Assembly (NCBI RefSeq): GCF_018310345.1
Contig: NZ_JAGXBY010000002.1
Location: 186,001-250,000, forward strand
Reading direction: 5' to 3'
Source: Ornithinibacillus massiliensis
GTDB taxonomy: Bacteria > Bacillota > Bacilli > Bacillales > Amphibacillaceae
DNA: 64,000 nt
In this document: positions 52,701-62,240 of the stretch, piece by piece
Numbering within the stretch: the stretch's first letter is position 1
Layout: each line of letters starts with the position of its first letter
Translations under genes and position numbers: made by a program
The notes under the pieces: model-generated
What the model was told of the DNA's origin: nothing
Seen by the model: the letters and a program-made list of their open reading frames with translations, nothing else
Databases searched by the model: none

Positions 52701-53483
52701 GTGGATAAGATTTCAGTTTGTTTAGTAGATGACAACAGGGATTTAATCAATTTAATGGAAGAGTTTTTTGATGAACAACCAGATATTGAAGTGGTTGGCA
52801 CAGCATACAACGGTAAAGATTGTCTAGCATTAGTTGAAGAAAAGAAACCTGATGTATTGGTGCTGGATATCATTATGCCTCATGTAGATGGGTTAGCCGT
52901 TCTAAATATGCTTAGAGAAAAAGGTAAGTCAAGTAATGATCCGTATGTTATTATGTTAACGGCTTTTGGACAAGAGGAGGTTATGAAAAAAGCTGTTGAT
53001 TTAGGGGCATCTTATTTTATTTTAAAACCATTTGATTTAGAGAATCTTGCGGAACAGATTCGCCAAGTAAATGGACGAAGTGTTCTTTCTAACCGTTCAA
53101 ACTTTGGTATGAAGAAGGAAAGAAAGAAGAAAGATTTAGAAGCAAGTATTACCAATATTATTCATGAAATAGGCGTACCTGCTCATATTAAAGGTTATAT
53201 GTACTTACGAGAAGCCATTACCATGGTATATAATGATATTGAATTACTTGGCTCCATTACAAAAGTGTTATATCCAGATATCGCAAAGAAATTTAATACG
53301 ACTTCATCACGTGTCGAACGTGCTATTCGACATGCAATCGAAGTCGCCTGGAGCCGTGGAAACATCGACTCTATATCCGCCTTATTTGGATACACGGTAA
53401 GTATTTCAAAAGCCAAACCAACAAATTCTGAATTTATCGCAATGGTGGCGGACCGTTTAAGGCTTGACCACAAGGCTTCTTAA
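52701..53483 (+). CDS. spo0A: sporulation master regulator Spo0A
   Basis: Response regulator at the end of the phosphorelay, 260 aa. Receiver domain (1-125) with acidic pocket Asp10/Asp11 and phospho-acceptor Asp56 in VLVLDIIMP; Ser/Thr and Lys switch residues follow. Effector domain (about 145-258) contains the helix-turn-helix ending in [19 protein letters not shown] start behind AAAGGAGGAGC. Preceded by the autoregulatory region described; followed by a terminator. Confidence 0.98.
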   Translation: MDKISVCLVDDNRDLINLMEEFFDEQPDIEVVGTAYNGKDCLALVEEKKPDVLVLDIIMPHVDGLAVLNMLREKGKSSNDPYVIMLTAFGQEEVMKKAVDLGASYFILKPFDLENLAEQIRQVNGRSVLSNRSNFGMKKERKKKDLEASITNIIHEIGVPAHIKGYMYLREAITMVYNDIELLGSITKVLYPDIAKKFNTTSSRVERAIRHAIEVAWSRGNIDSISALFGYTVSISKAKPTNSEFIAMVADRLRLDHKAS

Positions 53484-53568
53484 TGAATCGTTGGTATTAA
53501 TGGGTTAATAGCAATTTTACATATATTGCTAAACAAGAGTAGTTACCGATAAATGCCTAGCAATTGAT

Positions 53569-53626
53569 AAAAGATATCATTTTTTATTGGTTTGTAAAAA
53601 ATCAATAAAGGATGGTGTCTTTTTTA
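53569..53626 (+). terminator. terminator of spo0A
   Basis: 10-bp stem AAAGATATCA/TGGTGTCTTT (two G-U pairs) enclosing a second small stem, with a T run. The remaining gap to 53856 shows no supported gene. Confidence 0.75.
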
Positions 53627-53856
53627 ATGTTATCAGATGAATTGGTTGATGTTTACACGTATGTGCAAGATAATTTTTAGGCTCTGTTTTTTTATACTGT
53701 CAAGCCATGGATCTACTTACCTAAGATTTCTTCATTTCTCTCCTAGATTTTTCCTAGCTTGGATAAATTTTGTTTACTAACTTCATCACTGTTATATCGA
53801 AAACTATTTCTTATCTAATTTTTTTCTACTTTCATAAAAACAGTAGTAAACGTTTA

Positions 53857-54090
53857 CTAGATGCCCTTTGCCTTCTTTTCTGCTTGCTTCTTGCGGTCAC
53901 GATAAATGATAAATCCTCCTAAAAATGCTAGTCCTGCAATAAATAGGAACAAACCAATCCCAAATTGGATCCAAGCGTGGAAAAAAATAGGGTGGAAATC
54001 ATCAAATAATGTGTCTCGCATTAATTTAATCCCAATTGCTGCAATAATGCCAGGTATAAAAATAACTAATACTGCTAATAATCTGACCAT
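53857..54090 (-). CDS. yqzF: YqzF-like small membrane protein (DUF2627)
   Basis: 77-aa membrane protein with two helices (about 3-22 and 38-61), a loop containing RDTLFDDFHP and a basic C-terminal tail. Start set at ATG 54090 with AAGGAG five bases upstream; the frame extends to 54147 without a site. The family DUF2627 is restricted to Bacillales and its function is unknown. Sits between spo0A and the bcd-bkd genes as in B. subtilis (memory). Confidence 0.8.
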   Translation of the reverse strand: MVRLLAVLVIFIPGIIAAIGIKLMRDTLFDDFHPIFFHAWIQFGIGLFLFIAGLAFLGGFIIYRDRKKQAEKKAKGI

Positions 54091-54295
54091 TTTATCTCCT
54101 TTTCTTTCTCCCGATAGATAGATTCTACTTAGCCCATAGTATACCAAAATATAAAAAATAGATAAAATTTTAATTTGCCATTATGGAAAATGTACCGTAT
54201 GATAGAGAAAAGCGCATAAAAAAATACCGAAATATATAGCTATATAACCTCAATATTTTTTAATATTTAAAAAATATTTTTTATTTGAATAATAA

Positions 54296-54340
54296 ATAAA
54301 GCGCTTACATTTCCTATGAATAGGGATTTTGTATTATAAT
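54296..54340 (+). promoter_or_regulatory. candidate bcd promoter with cre-like site
   Basis: ATAAAGCGCTTACA (54296-54309) matches the CcpA cre consensus TGWAARCGYTWWCW at 12 of 14. A TATAAT lies at 54335-54340 with no good -35 at 17 bases. No -24/-12 (sigma-54) promoter is visible between 54148 and 54459, in contrast to the B. subtilis bkd operon. Confidence 0.45.
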
Positions 54341-54459
54341 GTAAAAGTAGTGTTTTTAAAGTGTTAGTTTCAATGGCTTATTTAACGTCAAGAAAGCTTA
54401 TTTATTAATAGCTTAAGCAGTTATAAATAGCAACGTTTTATAAATGAGGAGGAATAGAA

Positions 54460-55557
54460 ATGGATATTTTTAAAGACATGGAAGTATATGATTACGAGCA
54501 ATTGGTGTTTTGCCAAGATAAGAACTCTGGCTTAAAAGCAATAATTGCAATTCACGATACGACGTTAGGACCAGCTCTTGGCGGGACTAGAATGTGGACA
54601 TATGCTTCAGAGGAAGATGCAATTGTTGATGCAATGCGTTTAGCGAAAGGTATGACATATAAAAACGCTGCTGCTGGATTAAACTTAGGTGGTGGAAAAA
54701 CTGTCATCATTGGTGATCCTAGAAAAGATAAGAATCCAGAGATGTTTCGAGCGTTTGGAAGATATATTCAAGGTTTAAATGGCAGATACATAACTGCAGA
54801 AGATGTAGGAACTACGGTTGAGGATATGGATTTAATCCATATGGAAACAGACTTTGTTACCGGAATTTCACCTGAGTTCGGTTCATCTGGTGACCCATCT
54901 CCTGTAACAGCTTATGGCGTATATAAAGGAATGAAAGCTGCTGCTTTAGAAGCATATGGTGATGATTCTTTAGAGGGGAAAACAGTAGCTGTACAAGGAA
55001 TCGGAAGTGTTGCTTTTACTTTATGTGAGTATTTACATAAAGAGGGTGCGAAATTAATTGTTACAGATATTAATAAAGCTGCAGCCCATCGCGCAGTAGA
55101 AGCATTTGGAGCGACAGCAGTAGATCCTGATGATATTTATGAAGTGGACTGTGACATTTATGCACCATGTGCATTAGGCGCAACGATTAATGATGATACT
55201 ATTTCTCGCATAAAGGCAAAAGTTGTCGCTGGTTCTGCTAATAATCAATTAAAAAGTACCGAACATGGTGATATATTGTTTGAGAAGGGAATTGTATATG
55301 CACCAGATTATGTTATCAATGCTGGTGGGGTAATCAATGTTGCCGATGAGTTAAATGGCTATAATCAATCAAGAGCGATGAAAAAGGTAGAAGGAATTTA
55401 CGACAGTTTATTAAAGGTGTTTGAAATCTCAAGAAGAGATAATATTCCTACTTACTTAGCTGCTGATAGAATGGCAGAAGAACGTATCGAATCGGTTAGA
55501 AAATCAAGAGGTCAATTTTTATTAAATGGGCTTCATACATTAAGTAGAAGAAAGTAA
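54460..55557 (+). CDS. bcd: leucine (branched-chain amino acid) dehydrogenase
   Basis: NAD-dependent reversible deamination of Leu, Ile and Val to 2-oxoacids, cytosolic, 365 aa. Glu/Leu/Phe/Val dehydrogenase family: glycine-rich LGGGKTVI with catalytic Lys80, N-terminal [10 protein letters not shown] and the NAD site [12 protein letters not shown] 54460 behind TGAGGAGGAA. First of a five-gene run ending in bkdB. In B. subtilis bcd sits between ptb and buk; those are missing here, so its product goes directly to the Bkd complex. Confidence 0.96.
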   Translation: MDIFKDMEVYDYEQLVFCQDKNSGLKAIIAIHDTTLGPALGGTRMWTYASEEDAIVDAMRLAKGMTYKNAAAGLNLGGGKTVIIGDPRKDKNPEMFRAFGRYIQGLNGRYITAEDVGTTVEDMDLIHMETDFVTGISPEFGSSGDPSPVTAYGVYKGMKAAALEAYGDDSLEGKTVAVQGIGSVAFTLCEYLHKEGAKLIVTDINKAAAHRAVEAFGATAVDPDDIYEVDCDIYAPCALGATINDDTISRIKAKVVAGSANNQLKSTEHGDILFEKGIVYAPDYVINAGGVINVADELNGYNQSRAMKKVEGIYDSLLKVFEISRRDNIPTYLAADRMAEERIESVRKSRGQFLLNGLHTLSRRK

Positions 55558-55571
55558 GGGGGCATATTAGT

Positions 55572-56993
55572 ATGGCTGAGGAGTATGATTTAGTAGTACT
55601 TGGAGGCGGAACGGGTGGCTATGTAGCTGCTATCCGCGCCTCTCAGCTTGGCATGAAAGTTGCGGTTGTCGAAAAGGGTGAACTTGGTGGTACATGCCTA
55701 CACAGAGGCTGTATTCCATCTAAGTCACTTTTACGAAGTGCTGAAGTGTATAAGCAAACGAAGAATGCTTTTGAGTTTGGTGTTCAAGCCAATAATGTAA
55801 CGCTAGACTTTAATCGTGTTCAAGAGAGAAAAAACTCGATTATCAATACGCTACATAAAGGTGTTCAGGCATTAATGAAGAAAGGGAAAATTGATGTTTT
55901 TCATGGTTTTGGGAGAATATTGGGGCCAAGTATATTTTCTCCACTACCTGGTACGATTTCGATTGAATATGCAAGTGGTGATGAAAACACGATGATCGTA
56001 CCAAAATTTGTCTTAATTGCAACAGGATCCTCTCCTAGATCATTACCAGGTCTTGAGATAGACGGTTCTATGATTATGAGTTCAGATGAGGCATTACAAA
56101 TGGAGAGCTTGCCTGAGTCTATCATCATTATCGGTGGTGGTGTAATCGGTATTGAGTGGGCGTCTATGTTAGCTGACTTTGGTGTAGCCGTAACGGTTAT
56201 TGAATATACAGATCAAATTTTACCAACTGAGGATGCTGATGTTGCAAAAGAAGTAGAAAAACAACTGAAGCGTAAGGGGGTAACTTTTGTTAAGGGTGCA
56301 AAAGTACTACCTGAAACAGTTAAAAAGGATGCCAGTGTAACCATTGAAGCCGAAGTTGCTGGATCTAATCAAGTTTTTACAGCGGATAAACTCCTTGTAT
56401 CTGTAGGACGCCAGGCAAATACAACTAATATTGGCTTAGAAAATACAGATATTGTAATGGAGAAAGGATTTATTCAAACATCACCATTTTATCAAACGAA
56501 AGAATCTCATATTTATGCAATTGGGGATGTAATTGGTGGTATGCAATTAGCCCATGTCGCATCTCATGAAGGGATTGTTGCAGTCGAACATATGGCAGGG
56601 AAGCAACCACATCGTTTAAACTATGATAATATCCCAGCTTGTATTTATTCTAGTCCTGAGGCTGCAAGTGTCGGATTAACAGAAAAACAAGCAAAAGAAA
56701 AGGGCTATGATATAAAAGTAGGAAAGTTCCCGTTTAAGGCAATTGGGAAGGCATTAGTATACGGTGAATCGGATGGCTTCGTCAAGATCATCATGAATAA
56801 AGAAAATGAGGACTTACTTGGCGTGCATATGGTCGGTCCACATGTAACAGATATGATCTCTGAGGCTGGTCTTGCTAAAGTATTGGATGCAACACCGTGG
56901 GAAATTGCCCAAACCGTACATCCACATCCAACCCTTTCTGAAGTTATGGGCGAGGCAGCGTTAGCGGTTGACGGTTTACAAATTCATGGATAA
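55572..56993 (+). CDS. lpdV: dihydrolipoyl dehydrogenase of the BCKDH complex (E3)
   Basis: FAD/NAD-disulfide oxidoreductase that reoxidises dihydrolipoyl on BkdB, 473 aa. FAD site GGGTGGYVAA, redox cysteines GGTCLHRGCIPSK (Cys42 and Cys47), NAD site GGGVIGIEWA and C-terminal catalytic HPHPTLSE. The intact cysteine pair and the catalytic His indicate activity. Fifteen bases after bcd. Could also serve glycine cleavage, but the operon position ties it to Bkd. Confidence 0.95.
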   Translation: MAEEYDLVVLGGGTGGYVAAIRASQLGMKVAVVEKGELGGTCLHRGCIPSKSLLRSAEVYKQTKNAFEFGVQANNVTLDFNRVQERKNSIINTLHKGVQALMKKGKIDVFHGFGRILGPSIFSPLPGTISIEYASGDENTMIVPKFVLIATGSSPRSLPGLEIDGSMIMSSDEALQMESLPESIIIIGGGVIGIEWASMLADFGVAVTVIEYTDQILPTEDADVAKEVEKQLKRKGVTFVKGAKVLPETVKKDASVTIEAEVAGSNQVFTADKLLVSVGRQANTTNIGLENTDIVMEKGFIQTSPFYQTKESHIYAIGDVIGGMQLAHVASHEGIVAVEHMAGKQPHRLNYDNIPACIYSSPEAASVGLTEKQAKEKGYDIKVGKFPFKAIGKALVYGESDGFVKIIMNKENEDLLGVHMVGPHVTDMISEAGLAKVLDATPWEIAQTVHPHPTLSEVMGEAALAVDGLQIHG

Positions 56994-57030
56994 TATTTAT
57001 GTTTAATTAGTTAAGGGAGGGACTTAAAAA

Positions 57031-58026
57031 ATGGCAAAAAATCGTCATGAAGAACTTGGGCTAACAAATGATCAAGTTTTAGAAATGTACAAAACAATGC
57101 TTCTTGCTAGGAAACTAGATGAGAGAATGTGGTTATTGAATCGTGCTGGGAAGATTCCTTTCGTTATTTCTTGCCAAGGTCAGGAGGCAGCACAGATTGG
57201 AGCTGCGTTTGCTTTAAATCGTCAAGAAGATTATATAGCACCTTATTATCGTGATCTAGGAGTTGTACTTGCTTTTGGTATGACAGCAAAAGAATTAATG
57301 TTGTCCGCCTTCGCCAAAGCAGAAGATCCAAACTCTGGTGGAAGACAGATGCCAAGTCACTTTGGTCAGAAGAAAAATCGAATTCTAACGGGTTCATCTC
57401 CTGTTACAACGCAATTGCCACATGCCGTTGGTGTTGCGCTTGCTGCAAGAATGGAAGAGAAGCAATTTGTTTCGTTTGTCACATTAGGTGAAGGTTCGTC
57501 TAACCAGGGAGATTTCCATGAAGGGTTGAACTTTGCAGGAGTTCATAAATTACCAGTAATTACAATGGTTGAAAATAATAAATATGCCATTTCCGTACCT
57601 GCGGAAAAACAACTAGGAAACCAAAAGGTATCGGACAGAGCCATTGGTTATGGTATGCCAGGCTACACTGTTGATGGAAACGATCCATTAGAAGTATATA
57701 AAGTAGTAAAAGAAGCTCGTGACCGTGCAATTAGTGGTGAAGGTCCAACACTGATTGAGGCAGTATCTTATCGATTGACTGCTCACTCAAGTGATGATGA
57801 TGACCGTGCATATCGTGGTCGTGAAGAAGTAGAAGAAGCGAAAAAACTTGATTCTATATTCACATTTTCCCAGTATCTAAAAGATGTTGGTGTGTTAACG
57901 GACGAAGTAGAAAAAGATATGACAAATGAAATCAACTCAATTGTCAATGAAGCAACGGACTATGCTGAGAATGCTCCGTATGCTGCACCAGAAGATGCAT
58001 TAAAATATGTTTACGAAGAAAAGTAG
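57031..58026 (+). CDS. bkdAA: branched-chain 2-oxoacid dehydrogenase E1 alpha
   Basis: Thiamine-diphosphate-dependent E1 alpha subunit, 331 aa; decarboxylates branched 2-oxoacids. ThDP motif GEGSSNQGDFHEGLNFA and the following ENNKYAIS are clear; QEAAQIGA and the phosphorylation-loop-like region SYRLTAHSSDDD are typical. ATG 57031 after TAAGGGAGGG. Followed by bkdAB after 12 bases: alpha2beta2 heterotetramer. Confidence 0.95.
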   Translation: MAKNRHEELGLTNDQVLEMYKTMLLARKLDERMWLLNRAGKIPFVISCQGQEAAQIGAAFALNRQEDYIAPYYRDLGVVLAFGMTAKELMLSAFAKAEDPNSGGRQMPSHFGQKKNRILTGSSPVTTQLPHAVGVALAARMEEKQFVSFVTLGEGSSNQGDFHEGLNFAGVHKLPVITMVENNKYAISVPAEKQLGNQKVSDRAIGYGMPGYTVDGNDPLEVYKVVKEARDRAISGEGPTLIEAVSYRLTAHSSDDDDRAYRGREEVEEAKKLDSIFTFSQYLKDVGVLTDEVEKDMTNEINSIVNEATDYAENAPYAAPEDALKYVYEEK

Positions 58027-58038
58027 GGAGGGATAACC

Positions 58039-59022
58039 ATGCCAGTCATGTCTTATATACAAGCTGTTACTACTGCTTTAAGAGAAGAAATGCAACGTGA
58101 TGAAAAGGTTTTTGTATTAGGGGAAGACGTTGGGAAAAAAGGTGGCGTTTTTAAGGCTACAGAAGGATTATATGATGAGTTCGGTGAATACCGTGTTCTA
58201 GATACACCACTAGCAGAATCCGCTATTGCCGGTGTCGGTATCGGTGCAGCAATGTACGGAATGCGCCCAGTTGCTGAGATGCAGTTTGCAGATTTTATCA
58301 TGCCTGCGGTTAACCAAATTATTTCAGAAGCAGCCAGAATTCGTTATCGTTCAAATAATGATTGGAACTGTCCAATTGTCATTCGAGCACCCTATGGCGG
58401 TGGAGTTCATGGTGCTTTATATCATTCACAATCGGTTGAGGCTGTTTTTGCTAACCAACCTGGATTAAAAATCGTGATGCCTTCCACACCTTATGATGTA
58501 AAAGGTTTATTAAAAGCAGCAATTAGGGATAATGACCCAGTATTATTCTTTGAGCATAAACGTGCTTATCGTTTACTAAAAGGTGAAGTGCCAGAAGATG
58601 ATTATGTATTACCAATAGGTAAAGCGGATGTGAAACGTGAAGGATCCGATATTACCATCATTACATACGGATTATGTGTTCACTTTGCCTTACAAGCTGC
58701 TGAAAAGTTAGCAGAAGAAGGTATTGATGCTCATATTTTAGATTTACGTACAATCTATCCATTGGATAAGGAAGCCATTATTGAAGCTGCCAAAAAGACT
58801 GGAAAGGTTCTATTAGTCACAGAGGACAATAAAGAAGGTAGTATTATTGGGGAAGTTGCAGCAATCATTGCAGAAAATTGTTTGTTTGACCTAGATGCTC
58901 CTATTCAAAGACTTGCTGGACCTGATGTACCTGCCATGCCATATGCACCTACAATGGAAAAATTCTTTATGATGAATCCTGATAAAATCGAAAAAGCAAT
59001 TCGTGAATTAGCTGAATTTTAA
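58039..59022 (+). CDS. bkdAB: branched-chain 2-oxoacid dehydrogenase E1 beta
   Basis: E1 beta subunit, 327 aa, transketolase-like pyrimidine domain and C-terminal domain. Typical VFVLGEDVGKKGGVFKAT, FADFIMPA and PYGGGVHGALYHSQS. Completes the thiamine site with BkdAA. ATG 58039 after GTAGGGAGGG. The product pairs with lipoylated BkdB and LpdV to make isobutyryl-, 2-methylbutyryl- and isovaleryl-CoA, which prime branched fatty acids. Confidence 0.95.
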   Translation: MPVMSYIQAVTTALREEMQRDEKVFVLGEDVGKKGGVFKATEGLYDEFGEYRVLDTPLAESAIAGVGIGAAMYGMRPVAEMQFADFIMPAVNQIISEAARIRYRSNNDWNCPIVIRAPYGGGVHGALYHSQSVEAVFANQPGLKIVMPSTPYDVKGLLKAAIRDNDPVLFFEHKRAYRLLKGEVPEDDYVLPIGKADVKREGSDITIITYGLCVHFALQAAEKLAEEGIDAHILDLRTIYPLDKEAIIEAAKKTGKVLLVTEDNKEGSIIGEVAAIIAENCLFDLDAPIQRLAGPDVPAMPYAPTMEKFFMMNPDKIEKAIRELAEF

Positions 59023-59037
59023 CTAGGAGGGAAAACG

Positions 59038-60318
59038 ATGGCACTGGAAAAAATTACGATGCCCCAATTAGGGGAGAGTGTTACAGAAGGAACCATAAGC
59101 TCTTGGCTTGTTAAAGAAGGAGATCATATTAACAAGTATGATCCTATTGCTGAGGTCATGACAGATAAAGTCAATGCAGAGGTGCCTTCTTCCTTTACTG
59201 GAACAATCAAAGAAATCGTTACAGGTGAGGGAGAAACGGTCGCTGTTGGAGAACTAATTTGCTATATCGAAACAGAAGCTGGTGCAGCTAATGAATCCAA
59301 TGAAGCTGAGAAGGACGTAACGAAGGAAGCCTCTACCTCGACAACGGAGGTCGCTTTAGACCAATCTATGAAAAAACGTTATTCTCCAGCTGTACTCCGT
59401 ATGGCACAAGAGAACAATATAGATTTAGAGCTCGTGACAGGAACTGGTCGTGGTGGAAGAATCACGCGTAAAGATATCGAAAAGATTATCGCTACAGGTG
59501 ATATTCCTAGTGCACCAGTGAGCGAATCGGTGAATACACAAGCTCCAAAAGAAAAAGAGGAAGCACAACCGCAATCCACTGCTTCTGTTCCACCTGTCTC
59601 ACAACCTACTAGCCAGGTTGGGGATATTGAAATCCCTGTAACAGGAGTACGTAAGGTCATTGCGCAAAATATGGTACGCTCCAAAACGGAAATACCACAT
59701 GCCTGGATGATGGTGGAAGTAGATGTTACCGATCTAGTTAGTTACCGAAATAAAATTAAATCTGAATTCAAACAAAATGAGGGTTATAATTTAACTTACT
59801 TTGCATTCTTTGTAAAAGCGGTCGCACAAGGCTTGAAAAAATTCCCACAGTTAAACAGTACATGGGCAGGGGATAAAATCATTCAACGTAAGGATATAAA
59901 TCTATCAATCGCGGTTGCGAAAGATCAAGAGTTATTTGTACCAGTTATTAAGCATGCGGATGAAAAGAGTATAAAAGGGATAGCAAGAGAAATAAATGAA
60001 TTAGCTCAAAAGGCGCGTACCAATAAACTAACTGCTGGTGACATGAAAGGTGGTACATTTACAGTTAACAATACTGGTTCCTTTGGCTCTGTACAGTCTA
60101 TGGGAGTAATTAATCATCCCCAGGCTGCCATTTTACAAGTTGAATCGATTGTGAAAAAACCGGTTATCATTAATAACATGTTTGCTGCTCGAGATATGGT
60201 AAATCTATGTTTATCACTGGATCACCGAATTTTAGATGGATTGATTTGTGGTCAATTTTTAGCCTATGTAAAAGAAACACTGGAAAATATGAATGAAAAT
60301 ACCGTTCAAGTGTATTAG
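59038..60318 (+). CDS. bkdB: branched-chain 2-oxoacid dehydrogenase E2 (lipoyl acyltransferase)
   Basis: Core of the BCKDH complex, 426 aa. Lipoyl domain with the modified Lys44 in MTDKVNAEVPS, a Glu/Thr-rich linker, a peripheral-subunit-binding domain (about 115-152, with SPAVLRMAQE), a Pro/Gln-rich linker and the catalytic domain ending with the LSLDHRILDG histidine motif. One lipoyl domain only. Last of the bcd-lpdV-bkdAA-bkdAB-bkdB run. Needs lipoylation, yet lipM is not in its usual place in this window. Confidence 0.95.
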   Translation: MALEKITMPQLGESVTEGTISSWLVKEGDHINKYDPIAEVMTDKVNAEVPSSFTGTIKEIVTGEGETVAVGELICYIETEAGAANESNEAEKDVTKEASTSTTEVALDQSMKKRYSPAVLRMAQENNIDLELVTGTGRGGRITRKDIEKIIATGDIPSAPVSESVNTQAPKEKEEAQPQSTASVPPVSQPTSQVGDIEIPVTGVRKVIAQNMVRSKTEIPHAWMMVEVDVTDLVSYRNKIKSEFKQNEGYNLTYFAFFVKAVAQGLKKFPQLNSTWAGDKIIQRKDINLSIAVAKDQELFVPVIKHADEKSIKGIAREINELAQKARTNKLTAGDMKGGTFTVNNTGSFGSVQSMGVINHPQAAILQVESIVKKPVIINNMFAARDMVNLCLSLDHRILDGLICGQFLAYVKETLENMNENTVQVY

Positions 60319-60405
60319 ATCAAGTTTTATAAATTGAATTTTAGTTGCAAAATTGATAACCTATATGTTAGGAAAGAAGAAACTTAACATAAAGGGGTGG
60401 CTTGT

Positions 60406-60837
60406 ATGGATTTTAATTTATTTATGAATGATATCGTTGATGCTGCACGTAAAGATATAACAGAAGCAGGATATGAGGAGCTAAGAACACCTGAAGATGT
60501 AGATGCTGCACTGAATCGTGAGGGTACAACACTTGTCATGATTAACTCAACCTGTGGTTGTGCTGGTGGTGTAGCTCGTCCAGCTGCTGCTAATGCGATT
60601 CATTATGATAAACGTCCTGATCATTTAGTAACAGTGTTTGCTGGACAAGATCGTGAAGCTACAGAGAAAGCTCGTACATATTTCGAAGGCTATCCGCCTT
60701 CATCACCTTCTTTTGCATTTTTGAAAGATGGAAAAATTGTAACGATGCTTGAGCGTCATGACATTGAAGGCCACAGTGCAATGGAAGTAATGACGAAGCT
60801 TCAAGAGATGTTTGACAAACATTGTGAAGAAGTATAA
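60406..60837 (+). CDS. brxB: bacilliredoxin BrxB (YqiW)
   Basis: Thioredoxin-like de-bacillithiolating protein, 143 aa. Active site is the BrxA/B-type CGC at 50-52 ([10 protein letters not shown]), followed by ARPAAANA. Removes bacillithiol from mixed disulfides in the cytosol after oxidative stress; reset by bacillithiol. Start at ATG 60406 behind AAGGGGTGG; a GTG nine bases upstream lies in that site. Single gene after bkdB. Confidence 0.93.
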   Translation: MDFNLFMNDIVDAARKDITEAGYEELRTPEDVDAALNREGTTLVMINSTCGCAGGVARPAAANAIHYDKRPDHLVTVFAGQDREATEKARTYFEGYPPSSPSFAFLKDGKIVTMLERHDIEGHSAMEVMTKLQEMFDKHCEEV

Positions 60838-60846
60838 GAAAGAACC

Positions 60847-60884
60847 AAATAAGGCTGTCCTATACCATAAGGTCAGTCTTATTT
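60847..60884 (+). terminator. hairpin between brxB and yqjA
   Basis: 14-bp arms with two imperfect positions (60847-60860 with 60871-60884), then a T-rich end. Confidence 0.65.
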
Positions 60885-60906
60885 CTTGTTAAAAGGAGAA
60901 AAATGG

Positions 60907-61887
60907 GTGAAAATCGGGTATAGAACTATTAAAACAGCAATAGGCACACCTATCTCAATCGTTATAGCACAAGCGTTAGGACTGACCAATTTCACTTCAG
61001 CTGGGATACTAACGATTTTGACAATTAAGCCCTCACGTAAACAGTCCGTTATTAGTGCGTGGCATCGATTATTAGCCTGTATTGTTGCAAGTATACTTTC
61101 GTATTTGTTTTTTGAGTTTATTGGCTATCATCCGGTTGTTTTAGGATTGATGCTTATGGTATTTATTCCGGTTACAGTATGGTTAAAAGTTACTCCAGGG
61201 ATTATAACCAGTTCCGTCATTATCCTCAATCTTTATAGTACTAACGGTATTCCCGTTTCACTATTGCTTCAACAATTTATTATCATCTTGGTAGGGATAG
61301 GAACAGGTCTATTAATAAACTTATATATGCCTGGATACGACCAAAAATTAAAGCAAATTCAAATGAAATTGGAGCATAACTTTCGGATGGTACTAACCGA
61401 AATCGCTCTATATTTAAGGGATAATAATACTGTATGGGATGGCAAAGAAATAAGACAATCAGAGGAATTACTCGAACAAGCGACTCGATTAGTTGAAATT
61501 GATAGGGAAAATCACTTGTTACGATCCCAGCATACTTATTATGACTATTTTTACATGCGTAATAAGCAATTAGATTTACTTAGAAGGATGCTTCCTTTAG
61601 TGACAAAACTACCGAATCGCGATGAAATATCATTAAAAATTGCAGATTTCTTCGAGGGATTAGCTGATTCTGTTCATCCTGAGAATACGGCCATTGTATT
61701 TCTCGAGCAATTGAAGGAATTACGTGATGAGTTTCATAACGAGGATTTACCAACAACGCAAGAGGAATTTGAAACACGGGCAAATTTATTTCGATTATTA
61801 CATGAAATTGAGGGTTACCTTATCATCAAGAAGCGATATAAAGATAGTGATGTAAGCTTATGGAGGAAACCAAAAGTAGCAAAATAA
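60907..61887 (+). CDS. yqjA: aromatic acid exporter (ArAE) family protein YqjA
   Basis: Membrane protein of 326 aa: four to five helices in the first 145 residues (motif IGYRTIKTAIGTPISI at the start), then a long soluble helical C-terminal domain with many charged residues (about 150-320). ArAE-family members export aromatic or other organic acids; substrate here unknown. Start GTG 60907 behind AAAAGGAG; the frame opens at a TTG 21 bases earlier. Followed by a terminator. Confidence 0.8.
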   Translation: MKIGYRTIKTAIGTPISIVIAQALGLTNFTSAGILTILTIKPSRKQSVISAWHRLLACIVASILSYLFFEFIGYHPVVLGLMLMVFIPVTVWLKVTPGIITSSVIILNLYSTNGIPVSLLLQQFIIILVGIGTGLLINLYMPGYDQKLKQIQMKLEHNFRMVLTEIALYLRDNNTVWDGKEIRQSEELLEQATRLVEIDRENHLLRSQHTYYDYFYMRNKQLDLLRRMLPLVTKLPNRDEISLKIADFFEGLADSVHPENTAIVFLEQLKELRDEFHNEDLPTTQEEFETRANLFRLLHEIEGYLIIKKRYKDSDVSLWRKPKVAK

Positions 61888-61889
61888 AA

Positions 61890-61925
61890 AAGACTGTGAT
61901 TACTTGAATCTGTAATCCAGTCTTA
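61890..61925. terminator. bidirectional terminator between yqjA and the miniprotein gene
   Basis: GACTG(T)GATTAC (61892-61903) with GTAATC(C)AGTC (61912-61922), one bulge, with A and T flanks. Confidence 0.7.
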
Positions 61926-61933
61926 CCATTCCT

Positions 61934-62077
61934 TTATAAACCAACAAACACAGCTAAACCATAAGTTATTGTAGAAACAACCATGGCAATAATCATAATA
62001 TATACTGCTAGCTTCATACGACGTTCGCGTTTGGATTTTCGTTTTGGTACAGGTTTGGTAGTTTGGTTTGCAGACAT
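61934..62077 (-). CDS. Prli42-like membrane miniprotein
   Basis: 47-aa protein: strongly basic N-terminus (KPVPKRKSKRERRMK at about 8-22) and one membrane helix (VYIMIIAMVVSTITYGLAVF). ATG 62077 is preceded on the minus strand by AAGGAGGG, a strong site. Composition and the VYxMxIAM-type helix resemble Prli42, the miniprotein that in Listeria tethers the stressosome to the membrane; the basic extension here is longer. Identity is by pattern only. Confidence 0.6.
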   Translation of the reverse strand: MSANQTTKPVPKRKSKRERRMKLAVYIMIIAMVVSTITYGLAVFVGL

Positions 62078-62240
62078 TTGTTAGCCCTCCTTCAATCCAT
62101 ATGCTCTACTTATTTTAACGTTAAAATAGTAATAGGACAAGTAATAAATTCAATCCTATTTTTTTAGTATAAATTATCTTAATATTTTCCTTATTTGAAC
62201 AGATGGGAAGATTCGAGTTTAACAGAATGGGGGAACAAGT

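Noticed and set aside
53627..53680. 17-codon frame starting MLSDELVDVYTYV after the spo0A terminator
   Set aside because: No ribosome site at usable distance, placed inside or after a terminator, and too short to recognise.
54148..54459. Sigma-54 (-24/-12) promoter for bcd
   Set aside because: No TGGCAC-N5-TTGCA pattern on the plus strand; the nearest GG/GC spacing lacks the surrounding bases.
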